Of a DNA stretch of 64,000 nt, positions 37,801-52,800 are shown piece by piece; positions within the stretch are counted from its first letter, which is position 1, and every line of letters starts with the position of its first letter. The notes beneath the pieces are model-generated. The model ran no database searches, was not told the DNA's origin, and saw nothing but the letters and a program-made list of their open reading frames with translations. The position numbers and the translations under genes are program-made. This DNA is from Turritopsis dohrnii (lineage: Eukaryota > Cnidaria > Hydrozoa > Anthoathecata > Oceaniidae), in assembly GCA_027922465.2 (NCBI GenBank), contig BQMF02000066.1, forward strand, positions 124,001-188,000, read 5' to 3'.

Positions 37801-40800
37801 AAAAGAAATATGCACAATACATGAAACTATGTTTTTTTATATCAGAGTTTTTTTATAAAAAGAAAGCTATGTAAGACCGAGAAGAAAAAAAAAACGTCTT
37901 CTGAAAATATAAGAAACAAAGTAAAACCGTTTCAAACTTTAATCCAAGACATTTTTGTAGACAAGAAAACAAAATACACACGTACAAAATATAAAAAAAA
38001 TGTAAAATGCTTTTAAAAGGTTTAAGTTCGATGAATTTCGATGAATCTTTATAACTGCAAGAAGAAAAGAGCTTCGAACTTCGAAGCACAAGACGTTCCA
38101 AAAACAAAGCTTAAGTTTATTTTAACCGTGTTTCAAATTAGGTACAACTAAAGTTCCCCACCGTGTTTTTAATAGGAAAATGTTTATTTAATGGTGAATC
38201 TATGGTAAAATCTAAAAAGAACGTATAAAGAATGTTTTGATAGTTATAAAAATTATTAGCCTCCGTTCTTTAGTTGCAATTTACGCAGTTTCGGAAGCGA
38301 CATTGGTAGGCTGCACAGGCTAAACTGCCATTTCGATCGGTAGTAGGAGGAGGAGGAGGAGGAGGAGTAGTCCAAGGGTGTTTTAATACGGTATTCGCTT
38401 CGCTGCTACCGTAACAAGATAAAAGATTCTCTTGTAGAAAACTACTGACTTTAAAACTTCAAAATGAAAATACCAGATTAGAATGTGAAATACTTCCCTG
38501 GTGCAACACCAATATGTACACCATTATTGTGAGCACTACTGTATAAATCTTTTACATAAAGATATTAATACTGCTTAATCTGCCTGTAATAATTACTATT
38601 GCTATGTTATGATTGCATGTTGTCATAAAATTTAGACTAACAGCCAAGAGATAGAGTTAGCGTTTCTAAATGGCAAGTCATCATTTGAATTTACAACAGA
38701 TGAATTTCGTTACATCATATCATTTGACACGATGACACAACAAAATCAGGGTCCTCTTTACAGCACAAAAAGAAGAGTTCGCCGAAGACCTGTTCATAAA
38801 ACAAAGGAAAACATGAAGAGGTGATAATGAATTTTTTTTTCTAAATTTGTTCTTCAATCATAAACTAAATAATCACAGCCTTAGTGTTATTCATAACAGC
38901 ATCACAAGATTAGTTATAGTAGTTTCATGAGATACGCGAAAGTCAATTTTTGATTTTGTTCATCATCATCACCATCTTCCAATTTTTGGTGTTGCTTTTA
39001 CACGGTGGTATATACAGTTGTAAGTTGATTAGCTTTTGCAAAAGCATGGTTTTATAGGTGGGAGATTGTTTTTCGAATCTTTTTCCTGATTTATTATATT
39101 ACTTTTGTGTTGTTTTAGTGAATGGAACAACAAGGATTTTAAAGCACAGCTTGAAATATTTGAAATTTTGACAGCCATGCAATTGTATTTTTCATATGTT
39201 TTAGCCCTAAATCTTTCAGTTAATAAATTTTATTCAATACACTGATATTTTAGAAGACATGTAATTGGATTTCCGTGTAATAAATTGTGTGTTTTTATTT
39301 AAAGCTTGTTTTCCACCAGTGAGATATCTTTTATCGCGTAATTTTTCACGAGATGGCCTAATGAGATGGAATTTAAGTCATCAAGTGAGTTTTTATGAGA
39401 TAGCATGCCAATACAAGTTTCAGTATTTCATCACGATTTCCAATCCCAATTCTTTTATTCAGTATTTTGAAAGTGATTATCCAAATTTTATAGGATTGAT
39501 TTTTTTCATATTGGATAAAAAAAACTTTTAAAAATGCTTTCAAAATAATTCATCTTCTTCATTTCCAAGTTTAGCTTCAACAGCCTTCCAAGCGTTTGCC
39601 TCGCGATCTTTTTCTCGGTATGCTTGATCTCCTTTGTCGTAAATACAACTGAATTTTTTCACAGCTTCACTCAGACTTTTTTCTTCCTTGAGGTCGGACT
39701 TATTTGTTCGACCCATTTTTTATTTCTACTTCATCTTTACCAACAGCTCTTACACACATTCAGATTTTAACAACGGAATCAAATAAGTGTAAAAATTCTG
39801 CTCATATTTGAAGATAGGGAACAAACACTAGGTTCTATTCAATTAGTTTAAAGGGACCTTCAGCATTTCTTTGAAATATCAATTTTGTGAGATAGGAGCT
39901 GCAATAAAATATTAAAACTTTTTGATTTTTTTCGAAGCTCTTGTCTCACAAAAATTGTGAGATGTAATGCGAATATGCACATATCTCACTGGTGGAAAGC
40001 AAGTTTAACTGTTTAACTGTTTAAGTGTGATCATTATGGATAAAACCTTTTGGCTATTTTTCAAATCGCGTTATACGCGAGGTGTTTGGAATGCAAAGCT
40101 TTCGTGTGGACATTGTTTTAGCCTGGAAATTCCAGGAGTGAAAATCACAGCCTTGATTTCTGCACTTCCACTCTCAGAGGCAAATGTGAAGGTGTATGGT
40201 GTTATGTATAGCTGTGTCTCCTTATCATTATTCATGTTCTTATTGATATAAAATCAAAATTACCCAGTAATATTATTCAGCACAATTTATCACTGTTCAT
40301 CATTTTACATCATTTTTCTTTTTGAATGCTATAGCTTTTGTCCCTGATTAACTTATGTTTGTTTTGATTTTGAAGCTACCATAATTATTATTTATTTTAG
40401 TTTAGTTTAGTTTCACTTTGGTTATCAAGTCAGTTGCTTATAAGCTGCAGTTGCTTTTAAGTGGAGCAGTTATGCTCTTACTTACTTATTTCGTTCTTTT
40501 TTGATCTGGCACCTCACAGTTACGTATTTAGATTTACTTGATTTTTATTATTTGTTACGACACTATATAAAATATGTACATGTTTGTGACTGCTTTATCC
40601 TAATATGTTATATGTTATATGTTCGAATCATCTTTTTATGGAGGAAGCTATCTTCTTTGAAAATCACAGCTCTCACAGTGTAGTGACACAATGTGACTGT
40701 TCATTTTTGAAAAAAAAGTTAAATTGGTTTTTCTGGATGATATTACCTGATGTATTTGTATGTGGAGCTGATAGTAATCAATGGTTTAGTTATTGTAAAA

Positions 40801-43800
40801 CTGAAAACACAGTCAGCTTTCCATGGTCCTGTTTACTTAGAGATTGTTTCTCCTGAATTCATTTAATTAACTTTGCATTACATAAAAGAACTGAATTGCA
40901 TTATGACATTGAAATTTATCATGTTAACTTTCCAAATAACTTTCTAGATTTGTTAGAGAGGACCACTGAAGATGACCCAGACACAAAATTCATTTTTGAC
41001 ACAAGTGTATTGGTTGATCTTAAATTTTGGCTCCATCATTAAGTTGCTTCATTCAGTCATACAACAAATGTTGCATTTGATAGATGAAGGAATTGTTGTT
41101 TGTGACTCTTGGAGTACCTTACAATTAAACATTGCATGACAACATTTGAATTCATTTAGTTTCATGACCATAGCAATCGAAAACGCAGGAAATGAGAAGG
41201 TGAAATTCGATTTGCTGCCTTCCTGTTCAAATCGTGACAAAAGCATGATATTACTATGAAATTGATGAAGGAAGATGTAATTCTGAAAGTGAATATCTCT
41301 GACCAGACAATATAGGAAATATTTGTGCCAGCTCTGTCTCTTGAGCCTTCAATGGAGTGACTTTTCATTTTAAGCTTTTGTTTTTAATTTTTAGATTACG
41401 GAGTACTTTGTTTTGCTATTATTTTTTCTTAATTGTATGTAGTACTGTTTCTTAATAACTTGCAAGTCTTCAGTTATAAAAATCCATTTGTAATTCTTTA
41501 ATTTGTGGTACCTTCTGCTGTTATCTCTGGAGGGGAACAAACAGTTTTTTTACATTCTAATAAAACTTAAAATTGTGCTTACCAATGGTGGTGCAGGAAA
41601 TGATTGTAACGCATTTTTGTCATCATTAGGTAACAAAACTGTCCGAAAAAAATGACAATGACATGGTTACGAACTAGAAATTCTATGGAAATAACTCGAT
41701 CTGCACTATTGTGCCTAAGAGGTTCGAAGATTCCCTTAGTTATATTAAAAATATATTAACTTTTGTAATCAGTTTATTGACAATGTAATTAGTGACATTG
41801 TGTGATAGGCTGGAAGAACTTGAATTTTAGGTTTTATGGATGCTTCATCCTAAGAAGTACTAGCAATAGGCACGTGTATATGTTTTGGATTTTGTTAGCA
41901 ATTGTAATTTTCTTTCTTTTTTTTCAATCTGCGTTTGTTCTTTATTGAAGTCACACATGTCAAGTCGTAAATTTCTCTTCTTCACCTTTTTTTTAGTCCC
42001 AAAATTTATTTATTTATGTATATATTATCTATTTATTAGTATTTATTACATTTTTAACCTGGTATCTATTATTTGTCATTTTAAAATAATTGTTTTACCT
42101 ATAATTGGTCAGCGCCGCAAGGAAGCTGATCTTTCATTTCCCCGTGTCTGTCAGTCAGTCAGTCAGTCAGTCAGTCAGTCAGTCAGTCAATCAGTAATGT
42201 CGCAGTTGTAGGCTGATACCATGCAGGCTGCCAGAATTCAGGCTATTTTGGTCCGTGGTTCAATTAAGAATTGTTTCGTGATGGAGTAGTTACATATTTT
42301 TTTTCATGGTAAGTGTGGCATAAAATTAAAAAATTGGAACATGCACTTCTTAGAAGAAAGATTCAGCGTCAGTTTGTTTGCGAAATTTTGAAATGAATCA
42401 GAGTGCATTCATACATATTATGCCCATGCTACCAAGAAGGCAAAAGAATTCTCATAACTGTGACCGTGTATTTTGAGTGACTTTAGATTATATATATATA
42501 CGGAATTTTGTGGAGTTATTTGTGGTGATGTGTAAAGTAAGGGTGGTAAATCTAAATGACCTAATGGATATGATTAGCTCTGCTGCTGCTTCCAAGGGTC
42601 CATATTCTCTTGGATATACATGTTTTCATTTTTTATCTTGTCTGTTTTTTTTTATTATAATCATTCATTCGAGTTAATACTCTACTACCTGAACTAAAAA
42701 GCAAAGAAAAATTGATTGACAATGTCAATAATGTGCATCATTATTTCATTGCTTTTTTTTTGTTTAAAACCTTATGGTAAAAAATAATTGGATTCTATAC
42801 AAACCAACAGTGCATATATTTATTTATTTGATAATTAATTTTGATTTTATTAAATCATCTTCAGCTCTAAAATACATTTAAAAAAATAGAAATAGTCAGT
42901 CTCCACTTGTCGTTACGTAAATAAATACCTTTAAAGAACTACAAAGTAGTCCCACCGGATCGCTCTTAATTATCTTTTTAATTATTTTTTTCTGAAACCT
43001 TTTAACCGTGTAAATACATTTCTAGCAGTTTTTATTTGTACATTTGAACAAGTGCGACAAGCACGAAACTCAGAGTTATGTACTTTGCTTTTAACTTTTA
43101 GTTTTGAAATATATTCATATTACGTAGCTCTATTCACCAATATTGAGCACTCTCGTCATCGTTGTTCATGAATTTTGATATTGATATTGATAAAAATAGA
43201 AATATCTAACAAAGTCAAGTACTATTTATATACATTGTTATACACTTGACTTTGACTTTATTGTTTCTAGAGAACCAATAAACAGATAAAACAGTTTGTA
43301 ATGTATAATAAAGAATATTTTATTTCCTGGGAAGGTGTGTGCATGCTCACAGGAAAATGATATATAGTATTCTATAATGAAACATGTTACACAGAAATTA
43401 TCAAATAATAAATGTTAATGTTTATAAACATTACGTCACTTGGTAAGTCATCTATATAAAAGTTGTTTTGTTGTACGTTGTTATTGCTAGCAACTAAACT
43501 AGTATAATAATCACATTTACATAAGTCAAAAAGGAAAAAGTATTTGTCATTCTATTTGCGTTCCTCTCTGCTAAGGAACCCTTTATAATTCTGATGATCA
43601 CAATAACCTGTATTGTCAAGAAAATATATATACTTACTACTGTGGAGATAGTAATTTTATAGATGACTGCCAATTTATTGCTTTTGGGGAGAACAGTTAC
43701 TTGAAGTTAGAAACAAAGATGGCATAATATGTACTATAATTTCTGCAGATTTGTTTATATAGAGATAACTGATTATCGTATGCAAGTTTGCTTTAAATGC

Positions 43801-46800
43801 TATGTATTTTTGGTTTTTATACCTATATACCATAATACATTAACTGTTTTTTAAGTAAACGTGATAAACATTAACCAGTGCCGAAGTGTATATATTTCTT
43901 TTCTTTAGTGAAAAGAAAGAGGGAAACTAAGTTGTGATTTTCCATGATTCGAAAGGCAATGTCTCATAAATTTCATTTCAATCTACAGAAAGTACCCAAT
44001 GCTTTGTTTATTTATTAGATACAGTATTAGTTAAAAATTCTAAAGATTCATTTTATGTAATCAAATTTATGAATTCACTCAAATCAACACAATGATTTTC
44101 CCTTCATTGTCTGTGTTACTAAGATCTGATCCTAGAGGTTTTTGTAAACAATTTGTCAATGACTTCTGGTTATGTTAATTATAATGCATAGTAATTAGGA
44201 CATTTACTCATTCTCAAATATGTGTATAACAAATCAGAGTTTGTGCATTTGTAATTATCAATATTATATTAACCTGCGTAATGTGTACCTGAAAATTTGA
44301 TGCAATTTTTGGATTTGAACTCTCTGCTTTAATTGTACATCCTGTTTGGAAGGAGGTGTAGTGCTTATTTATCCTATTGGTTAGCGCCGCAAGAATTTCC
44401 CCGTGTCTGTGGGTTAGTGATTCAATCATTCTGTGTATAATTTTGCAGTTGTTTTTGTCGTTTCTTGTTATATATCTTTAAATTTTTCGGTTCAAAATCA
44501 GAAACTTTGATTCTTAGCATTAATTCTTGAAAAATTAGATATCATCATCTTTTGTTTCTGATACAAACGTCTAGATGAAGGTGAAGAGATAAAGGGTACT
44601 ATGGTGGATAAATTATGTATTTATGGATAGGAGTGTGAATCTTTACCGTATTTCTGTTTAAACAGTGGATTGTGGTAGAGATGTCTATCGGAAGGTCTGT
44701 TGTTCAAACAATAGTTATTCTATGACAATTTAGCGCCTTATAAAAAGGTAGTTTGTAAGCTCTTGTAAATTAAGTAGCCACCAGGCGACAGTCTCACAGT
44801 CTGCTGAAAGCGTCCTTGAAAAGAACGATAAAGTTGAACCTTTACGCTTATCTATCAAATCCTTCAAAATTTTACGCGGTTTGTTCAAACGCACAGCATT
44901 TCTTGTTTGTTTTGAATCAAAGTTTGAAACGCTAATTTCAGATTTCTTTTTTGAATTTTTTATTTTTTTTGACTCTTAATTATCTTATTTCGTTACAAAA
45001 TATGTATCCATGGTTAAGTTTCACATATTGTCTATATTTCTTTTGTTTGTAGCAAATACTAGTTAAGCTTAATTTACACTTTCTAAAAGGTATTAACTTA
45101 GACATAGGAGATAACAAAAAGGAACAAAGTTTTGTGCGGATTTTCAGATGTATATGTTTAGATCTATTCGATTTGTACTCTCAGGTAATCTTAAAACAAG
45201 AGGCCCACAGGCCTTAAGGTCAGCGCAAATTGGATGCTTAAAATATCACACGAATACAGCTTGCGACAAAGAAACCTGCATTTCTAAAATACAGCTTGAT
45301 TAGTTTCTAGAAAGCCCATAACGGTTGGTGGACATGTGAATCGAAAATGCAAATTCACTCGCCTTACAGGGAGCGTAAAATCCACTATGATGAAAGGACT
45401 CCCAAATATTTTCACAATGCAAAAAATTTAAATTGCCCGTGATGATACCATGTTCCACAGTAGTATGGAATAGGCCAGATGTCGAATGAATGATAACCGG
45501 AGAAACCTGACCTTTCATGCAGATTATTTTCTCTAACATTGATAGCCGATCTATATGCCATCAAGAACCCCAAATTCTTAAGAGCCGAATGACAAATCGA
45601 TCATAACGTATTACATGCGCATATTGTTTTCCAATAAATTCATTGAACTGAAGTCGTCTCAGTTAGAAGGTCAAGGACAAATTCATTAAAAACATGGAAG
45701 CTAAGAATAAGTAATCGGTAAACGTCTTAATAGAAGATCTCCCTGCGTTTCCAAGACAATTAAATCCTTCTTCTTATTAGCCGAAAGATTTTTCCGGCAG
45801 CATAGAAACCATATGGTTATACGTTATGCATTAACAGAAATCATATGGACAAGAAAACAACTGCAGCAACTTTGTTACTTTAATCGATTTTATTTCAACT
45901 TCAAATTTCAGTTACTAGTTGGACTTTCCAGCTTCACGTGCTTACAACCTTACGTGCTTGGTTAATCACGCAAGTGAATTTTCGTTTCTACCAATTCAGT
46001 GAAGATCTAGTGCCAAGCAGTTGCTGATTACTAAAAATAAAAGTGTAAACAGTTATACAACTTACAGATTCATAATTTTAACTTGAAATACTCAAAGTAC
46101 CATTATACTTGAAACGAAAATAATTGCTGAATATCTTTATTTAGGGTGTGGGTAGAGGAGTGAGTCAAAAATGGTCAATCAAACCCTAATTTTAAATTTA
46201 CCATCCGTAATAAGGAAAAATGAATTTTCATTCATGGAAATTCATCAGACAATTTTTCTTCTTATCTGTTTAACAAATATCTGAAATAATTCTTATTATA
46301 TTTTGTAACTATTACAAGAGCCAGATGGCACAAAACGGTAGCAGCAATTGTACTTAAAGTTATGAAAAGTTACTACAAAGTTCTTTGAGGCTTGTGTTTT
46401 TTTATATCTCACTGGTGGAAAACAGGCATAAACAATAAATATGTTAAGATGATAAGTTAGTGTAAAAAGGGTCTAATCATAAGCCACCAGAAATTAATTT
46501 ATTAAAGACAAAAGAATTATACATGCGTGAGCTGTATATTTTCTTATAAGAAAATTTTTTGTAAGACCATGTGTAGAAAAAAACCACGAAAAAAAATATA
46601 TGTTTTTAATAAAAATTCCATGAAACCAAAAATGAATTCAAACAAATAACTGCCTTCTTGAACTAGATCTTTGAAAGTCTTAATACACAAAACAGTGTTG
46701 TAGTTAACAAACGAGGTCATAAGAAGTTTTGAACTGAAAGTCGTATATTTTGTTGGCAAACCATCCTTTAATAAGGATCATTTCCATACTTATAAATGCG

Positions 46801-49800
46801 AAACATCAATTTTCTCAATTCCTTTTACAGGAACTTTTTGGCCTTTAAAATTTCAGTTTACAGTGAAGTGCTTACAGGGCATAAAATAAAATTGAAAAAT
46901 TCAGCAAGGGAAAAAGGAAAACATAATTTGCACAACTTACATATAATAAATAATCTATGCAACTTGCCTGACTTTTTCTTTCTCCTTGATAAATTTGTCT
47001 CCTGTCAAATACGTCTCGATTCAATATGCTTCAAGTAATGTTGCTTTCATATTATCTGCAAAAGACTAATTCGACTGATTCTTGCTCCTTGTTCTTGTTG
47101 ACATAAAGTTTTAGCAGAGTTTCGCTCCCAGAATGCACTACATCAATATTAAGGGTGGGAAAAGGCGCATTGAAATGAATAATTTATTTATTCATTTAAG
47201 TGAAGTGAACCCTGTTTGTATTGTAGTATACTTAAATTGTTACAAACTGGCGATTCTTTTTCCAAAAATAAATGTGCTTTAAACTTTCCGAGTTTGTACT
47301 GTAAAATTGAAAGTTACCAGTGATGGGCGTTAAAGCGGGCGTAAAGTACTGTAGCATTACACACTGACTGACAGACACGGGGAAATGAAAGATCAGCTAC
47401 CTCACGGCGCTGACCAATAACTGCACCGCTACACTATGCAACATGGTTACACTACTCATTAAGCTATTCGTTGTATTGTTAAATCCAACCTGTAAAGTCA
47501 GTCTAACCATGACAGGCCCGTAGCAACCGGGGGGGCAGCAGGGGCAGTTGCCCCCCCAATAATCTTTCAAAAATAATTTTTTTTATTGCTGTTTTTTTTT
47601 ATTATCGAACGTGTCTGATCGATCACCGAAAGATTAGTTTTCCAGGTTGTATACGGTTAAAAAGTTAGCGAGATTCTCTCATTGTTAAGCAGTCGTATTG
47701 AATTTGCACCTGATCTCTAGAGATTCTATTCAAATTCGTTTCAATACTTATTTTTTCCTTACAGTCTCTTTTTTAAAGTGTATTTGCACTTGTTTAAAAA
47801 CATTGTGCCTCCATGCGTGAATTTTATATTATTTTAGCAACTCCCACTTTAAGTGATCGTTTACCAGTGTTGTGAACACTACTCTAGTAATAATAACGAA
47901 GAGAGAGAGAGAGAGAGAGTAATTAATTACGTTCGACAAAAAATGAAGACACTGCAACGTAGTCAATCGAATGTTTTGTTTTGAAAATGCGAATGTTTTT
48001 TTGTTTTTTGTTTTGTATTTTGGTGTGTGGAAAAACATATATTATCTTCTGTTCTGTTTTATGGTATCATGGATAAAAAACAAAGCAAAATTTCTTGGAG
48101 TAAAATAAGGTAAGTTTACTTTATAAATTTACGACATTTACATATCTTATGATCAAACAAATGCCGTAAGTGAGCGTTCATTTTCTGCCCTAAGACGGGT
48201 AAAAACCTACCTTCGTGCAACAACAACAAACAAACGATTGAATCATATCATGTTGATGCATATTCATAAAGAAAGGACTGATAAGATTGATTTGATCAAG
48301 GTGGCTAATGAGTTTGTTGAATGGAAAGATAACCGACGCCAAATTTTTGGAACATTTTCCCCTTCTGACATTTCACGAAGAGTAGCCTGTCAGAGTAAAT
48401 CTACTCAAACTTGAAAACATTCATTTTATGTACATTATTTCTCTCATTTTATCTCATTTTTATCTATACATTTTTCTTAAATATAAACTCTTAAAACTAT
48501 TTAAACTTTTTCAATCTGTTGTTGGAAAATAGTTCAAAAATAGTCTTTTTATCTAAAATTTTGAGAAAATTCGCCAGCTAACGGGGGCTTCGCCCCCTGT
48601 ACCCCCACCAGGGCTCTGCCCTGGACCCGTTGGGGGGCGCTAAGCGCCCCCCAAGCCCCCAGCTTAAAACAAAAACGCCTTACGGCGTTTTTGTTCGCCT
48701 TCAGATTTTATGCCCCCTCAATAATAAATTGCTTCCTACGGGCCTGCATGACTTTGTTTATTCTTAGTATATTGTCGGGGCATTCATAATAGTGAAAACT
48801 ACTTGCTACTAAAATTTATTATTTTTTTTCTATAGATATCAAGTAGTGACTGAACTTCAGCAACCATCACACTGGCCGGACAATCACAAGCTTGGTGAAA
48901 AAATCACTTTGACAATAGCCAAGTATAAAATGCTGCAGGAGGACTTTGAGAATTCCATAGGTTGCAGTGTATTGGTGTTGGATATAAAAGAGATATGCAA
49001 CAAAGACCATTTCAGCATCTATGAAAGGTTATATGATTTCTTTAGTTCTTCGAATAATTTCTTCATTATACATGAATATGTGTATAACGCTTCAATGATA
49101 GTTTGAGTTAGACCCTTTTTTTTTATTTACGTCATTATCAAAGCAATAAAAGTTTCTTTGTCGGAAAGTTCTTGTATGGTATGTAAATTAAAATAACCAA
49201 TAATAAAAGACAGCAGTAAATGTTGAAAGATAGGTTTCAAATGATATAAATGAATTTTTGAAACTTCCCAGCTGACAAAATTGTTGAAGATATTCATGGA
49301 ATGAGTGTCTTATTCCCAGAAGTTAATACGTCATCTAATTAACGCGGTTAATTTCATTTATAATTAATTAATATGAACAAATAGCATAAGACGTTAATTC
49401 TATGTTTATACTTTTCCGATACTTTTCCATTTTACCGAAACTTGCGTTTTAAATAACTTCTTTGCTCCATGCACTTTGCTCCCTATCCAGTTATGATATC
49501 TACGTTTCTAAAGGGAATTTTTTTCAATTTTTTTTTGACAGATGTAATCGTTAGGTTATTAATTACACTATATTTGATTTTGTAAGGAAAAATATTGCTT
49601 TTTGAGAAAGTTATGACAAGTTATGAATTTGTTACATACTCAAAAGGCGTTTAATTAATTTACCGCTTCACTTTGTGAATTTATTAAACGCTGTGTTATT
49701 GTTGTGTATGTGATGAAAATCACTAGTGTTCTACTTCTTTTGAGCTTCAACTTCATTTCTCATTTCCCTTAAAACTTTGCACAAAGGTAGATGAAAGCAT

Positions 49801-52800
49801 GTTAACCAAAATGTGCCCGCAAATTCAGAGAAAATCTGCAATTTGCTCAAAATCCGTGATTGTTTTCAACTATCCAATAGCGCAGAGGTATGGAAAAATA
49901 AAACACTGTTTATCTTCAAGAAAAAACCATTAATTGAGGTGTGCGGGCACACTTTGTTTCCACTGATTGTGAAGAATCGGTACAACCAAAAAAAACATTT
50001 AAAAAACCTTTTCCTTTGGGAGTTGGAGCTCAAAGGAGCAAACAAATGTCCGTATTTTTTATCGTTTTCACAGACTAATTTCTTTCTTATTATTTCCGTA
50101 AATATATCATTTATATATAGTTGGAAAGAAAATTTATTGCTCTACACGATTTCACAGATTATTTTTACTTAAAATGTAATGGTAAAAAGAAGAGAGCAAA
50201 ACGTGCGCTGAGCCCTTAATCCTTATCGAATCGATTAATTAGTTGATTTCTTGGTGTTGAAAAAAAACTACTAATGTGTAAGAAAAAAATATTGCCATGT
50301 TACAAACTGATATCTTTGTGTTTTTTGCTTGCTTAGTTTACGTACCTCTCACTCCAGGTTCGCGTTAATTACGTATAATTTGAAATCCACTTGTTGAAGC
50401 CACGTTAATTTCATTGAAAATATAAAGTAACATTTCCTCGTTTATTTCGTTCGCGTTAAAATGATTGTGCGTTAATTTCTTGAAATAAGGTACATCTTTT
50501 AGGAGTAGGTAGCTTTTAATATTGCCCGGCCTTGTTACTCCTTCCTCTTCTATTGGTAAGACACAGATATGGTCTCCATAGTCAATATTATATCCTTGCT
50601 AGGGTGTTGAACTGCCAGTCCTTTCTTTCTCTCTCTTGCAGTTTCATTCGGTTAATTTTGCTTTCTGGCTAGTGAAGTTATTGTTTCTTTGATTTTGCAT
50701 AATTTGTAGAGAGTGTACTGGATTTAGGTATCTACTGATCGCCTGAATCATCTGGTCGAGAGAAGTTGGAGCCCTTCGCTCGCGCTTTTTTTCGTAACTT
50801 TTCGTTACCGAATTCTGGTCAACATCTTCCTGAGTTTTATCCTCACTGTGATGGACATCTATATTACACCTAAGAAGGTGGCTAAGGTCATCTTGAAACT
50901 TGATTCTTCTGCAGTCGGTCCTGATGATACTCCAATTACTGCCCTGAAACATTTACCTCCATAGTTGTCTTTTATCCTTTCGAAACTTTTTACTATATTT
51001 TGCTTAACTCCTTTTTTCCCTCTTATCGGAAATGTGCTTCTGTTTGACTGAGTTGATCCTCTCAATTATCGCCCTATTAGTTTGCTTTAAGTCGTTAGTA
51101 AGATCACTCATTATGTTTGCCCAAGTGTTTCATCTGGCATCTCACGGTCTTTTCTCGGATCATCAGTATTGCTTTCGTAAAGCGCGCTCTACTGCTGATC
51201 TCTTCACTGTCTTCACTGTAAGAATCTATTTTGTGCTTGATAACAATGGACTGGCTAGAGCTGTTGACATTTCTAGGGCTTTCAGCAGGGCCTGGCATGC
51301 AGGCCGCCTGTATAAGTTGTTGGTGTTCGCGGAAAGGTCTTAAGATCATTGAATTCTTTCTGCAAGATCGTTAGCTGAAGTCTTGGATGGCCTAGCCTCT
51401 TTTACTTTCTCGATTAATGTTGGTGTTCCCCAAGGCTCTGCCCTTTGTCCAATTCTTTTCCTTAACTTCATAAATGACCTTCCTGATCCTTCAAGTCTGC
51501 TCTGTAATGTTGGTATTTTTGCTGATGACACTTAATATATGAGTGCTCTAATGACAAAGCTGATCTCATTGATCAGTTTGAGCTTGCATGTTTTCTGGGG
51601 CATGACCTCTCAGCTAGTCTGGATAGGGCTCTGACTGGCACGTTTCTTTTAATGCCTCTAAGACGAAACGTCTTTCTATTTATCGTAACGACATCGTCAA
51701 TCACTTGTCTGTTAGAATGGGAGGAAGAATAAATCTGAATTTCCTTTACTTCGTTTGCTTGGTCTTTCTTTTTCAAAGAATCTCTCTTGGACTGATCATA
51801 TCAGTCCAACTATCAACAGTCTAACTATTGCAAAGTCAACTTATTCTTTTTTTCTTCTTTTGTAACTCCTTGCCTAGTAGTGACTGTATGTAGCTTTGCA
51901 AGGAGTGATACTCAATAAAAAAAATTTAAAAAGTGATATTATTATATACACTATTTCGATCAATATGTTCTTTGTCGCAGTAACTTTTTGCCCCTATGTT
52001 CTTTGTATCATACTGATTCTTGGCTAGTGGATATATTTCATCGGATATGATATATCATTGCCTTTTTCCACCCCCCGAGTATCACTGTGGAATACTGGGG
52101 TCTCACTAAAAATAAAAAATAGCAAAAAAATAGCAAAAAAATAGCAAAAGTAGGAATTGTAGGCTTTCTTAGTAAAAGAAGTAAAAAATATCAAACAGTT
52201 TCGAATTTAAAATCTAAAACCTGCCCTTTTTTGAGAATACCTTAATGTTTGCTTTATCACAAATACTTGTTTCAATAACAACTTATTAGTACATTGTTTG
52301 TTCATTTAAAGAATCACTTTAAGTTAACTTAAAAACGCAAGTTCCTTTTTTAAATATTTATAAAAAAACAAAGCTTTTCATGTCTTCTGACACATCTTCA
52401 GGTTTCTTCGAAATCACTTTGTGTATATGCTCTGTGTATGTGGCCTAAATATTCAAGCTCATTTCTTCACTCCCCTTGTTATTTTGTTCAAACATTTAGC
52501 TTAAGTTTGTATTTTATAATTTTAACGTTTTATTTGCCAATCAGTTTTGTTTATATTTTAAAAACTCATAACACTTTTATTTTTGGACCGAAAAATACAA
52601 CTAAAAGTTTGAATACGGTTTTCAAAAAGTTCATGTTTCATTGTGCAAACAACAATATATCCTGCTTAACGCACAGTAAGATTTTAGTTATTTTAGACAT
52701 GTGTCATATAAGTTGTAACATCTCACTTTGTAATCCGGTCGCACTTTGTAATCCCTGTCGCACTTTCTAATCCACTTTGTCGCAATCAATTGCACAAATA

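Larger units (their letters stand above)
47513..48746 (+). mobile_element. hAT-type transposon derivative, 1.23 kb
   Basis: Termini CAGGCCCGTAG and CTACGGGCCTG are perfect inverses, flanked by CATGA on both sides (47508-47512 and 48747-48751). Inside: a G/C-rich hairpin at the left end (47530-47557), a (GA)n run near 47902, a possible first coding exon at 48069-48109 (MDKKQSKISWSKI before GTAAGT), the hAT dimerisation domain at 48160-48414 and a ladder of GC-rich hairpins at 48575-48700. The DDE core is missing, so it is an internally deleted copy. Confidence 0.85.

Noticed and set aside
38641..38644. Acceptor AACAG at 38639-38643 for exon 6
   Set aside because: It would start the exon out of phase with exon 5; TTTAG at 38635 gives phase 0 and keeps the WWE frame.
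42245..42270. RNA polymerase III B box (GGTTCAATTAAG) making the 42098 repeat a tRNA-derived SINE
   Set aside because: The match is partial and no A box at the right distance is visible; left as an unclassified repeat.
48575..48700. Rho-independent terminators or bacterial contamination suggested by GC hairpins
   Set aside because: The block lies inside a hAT element with matched TIRs and flanking duplication, in continuous animal sequence.
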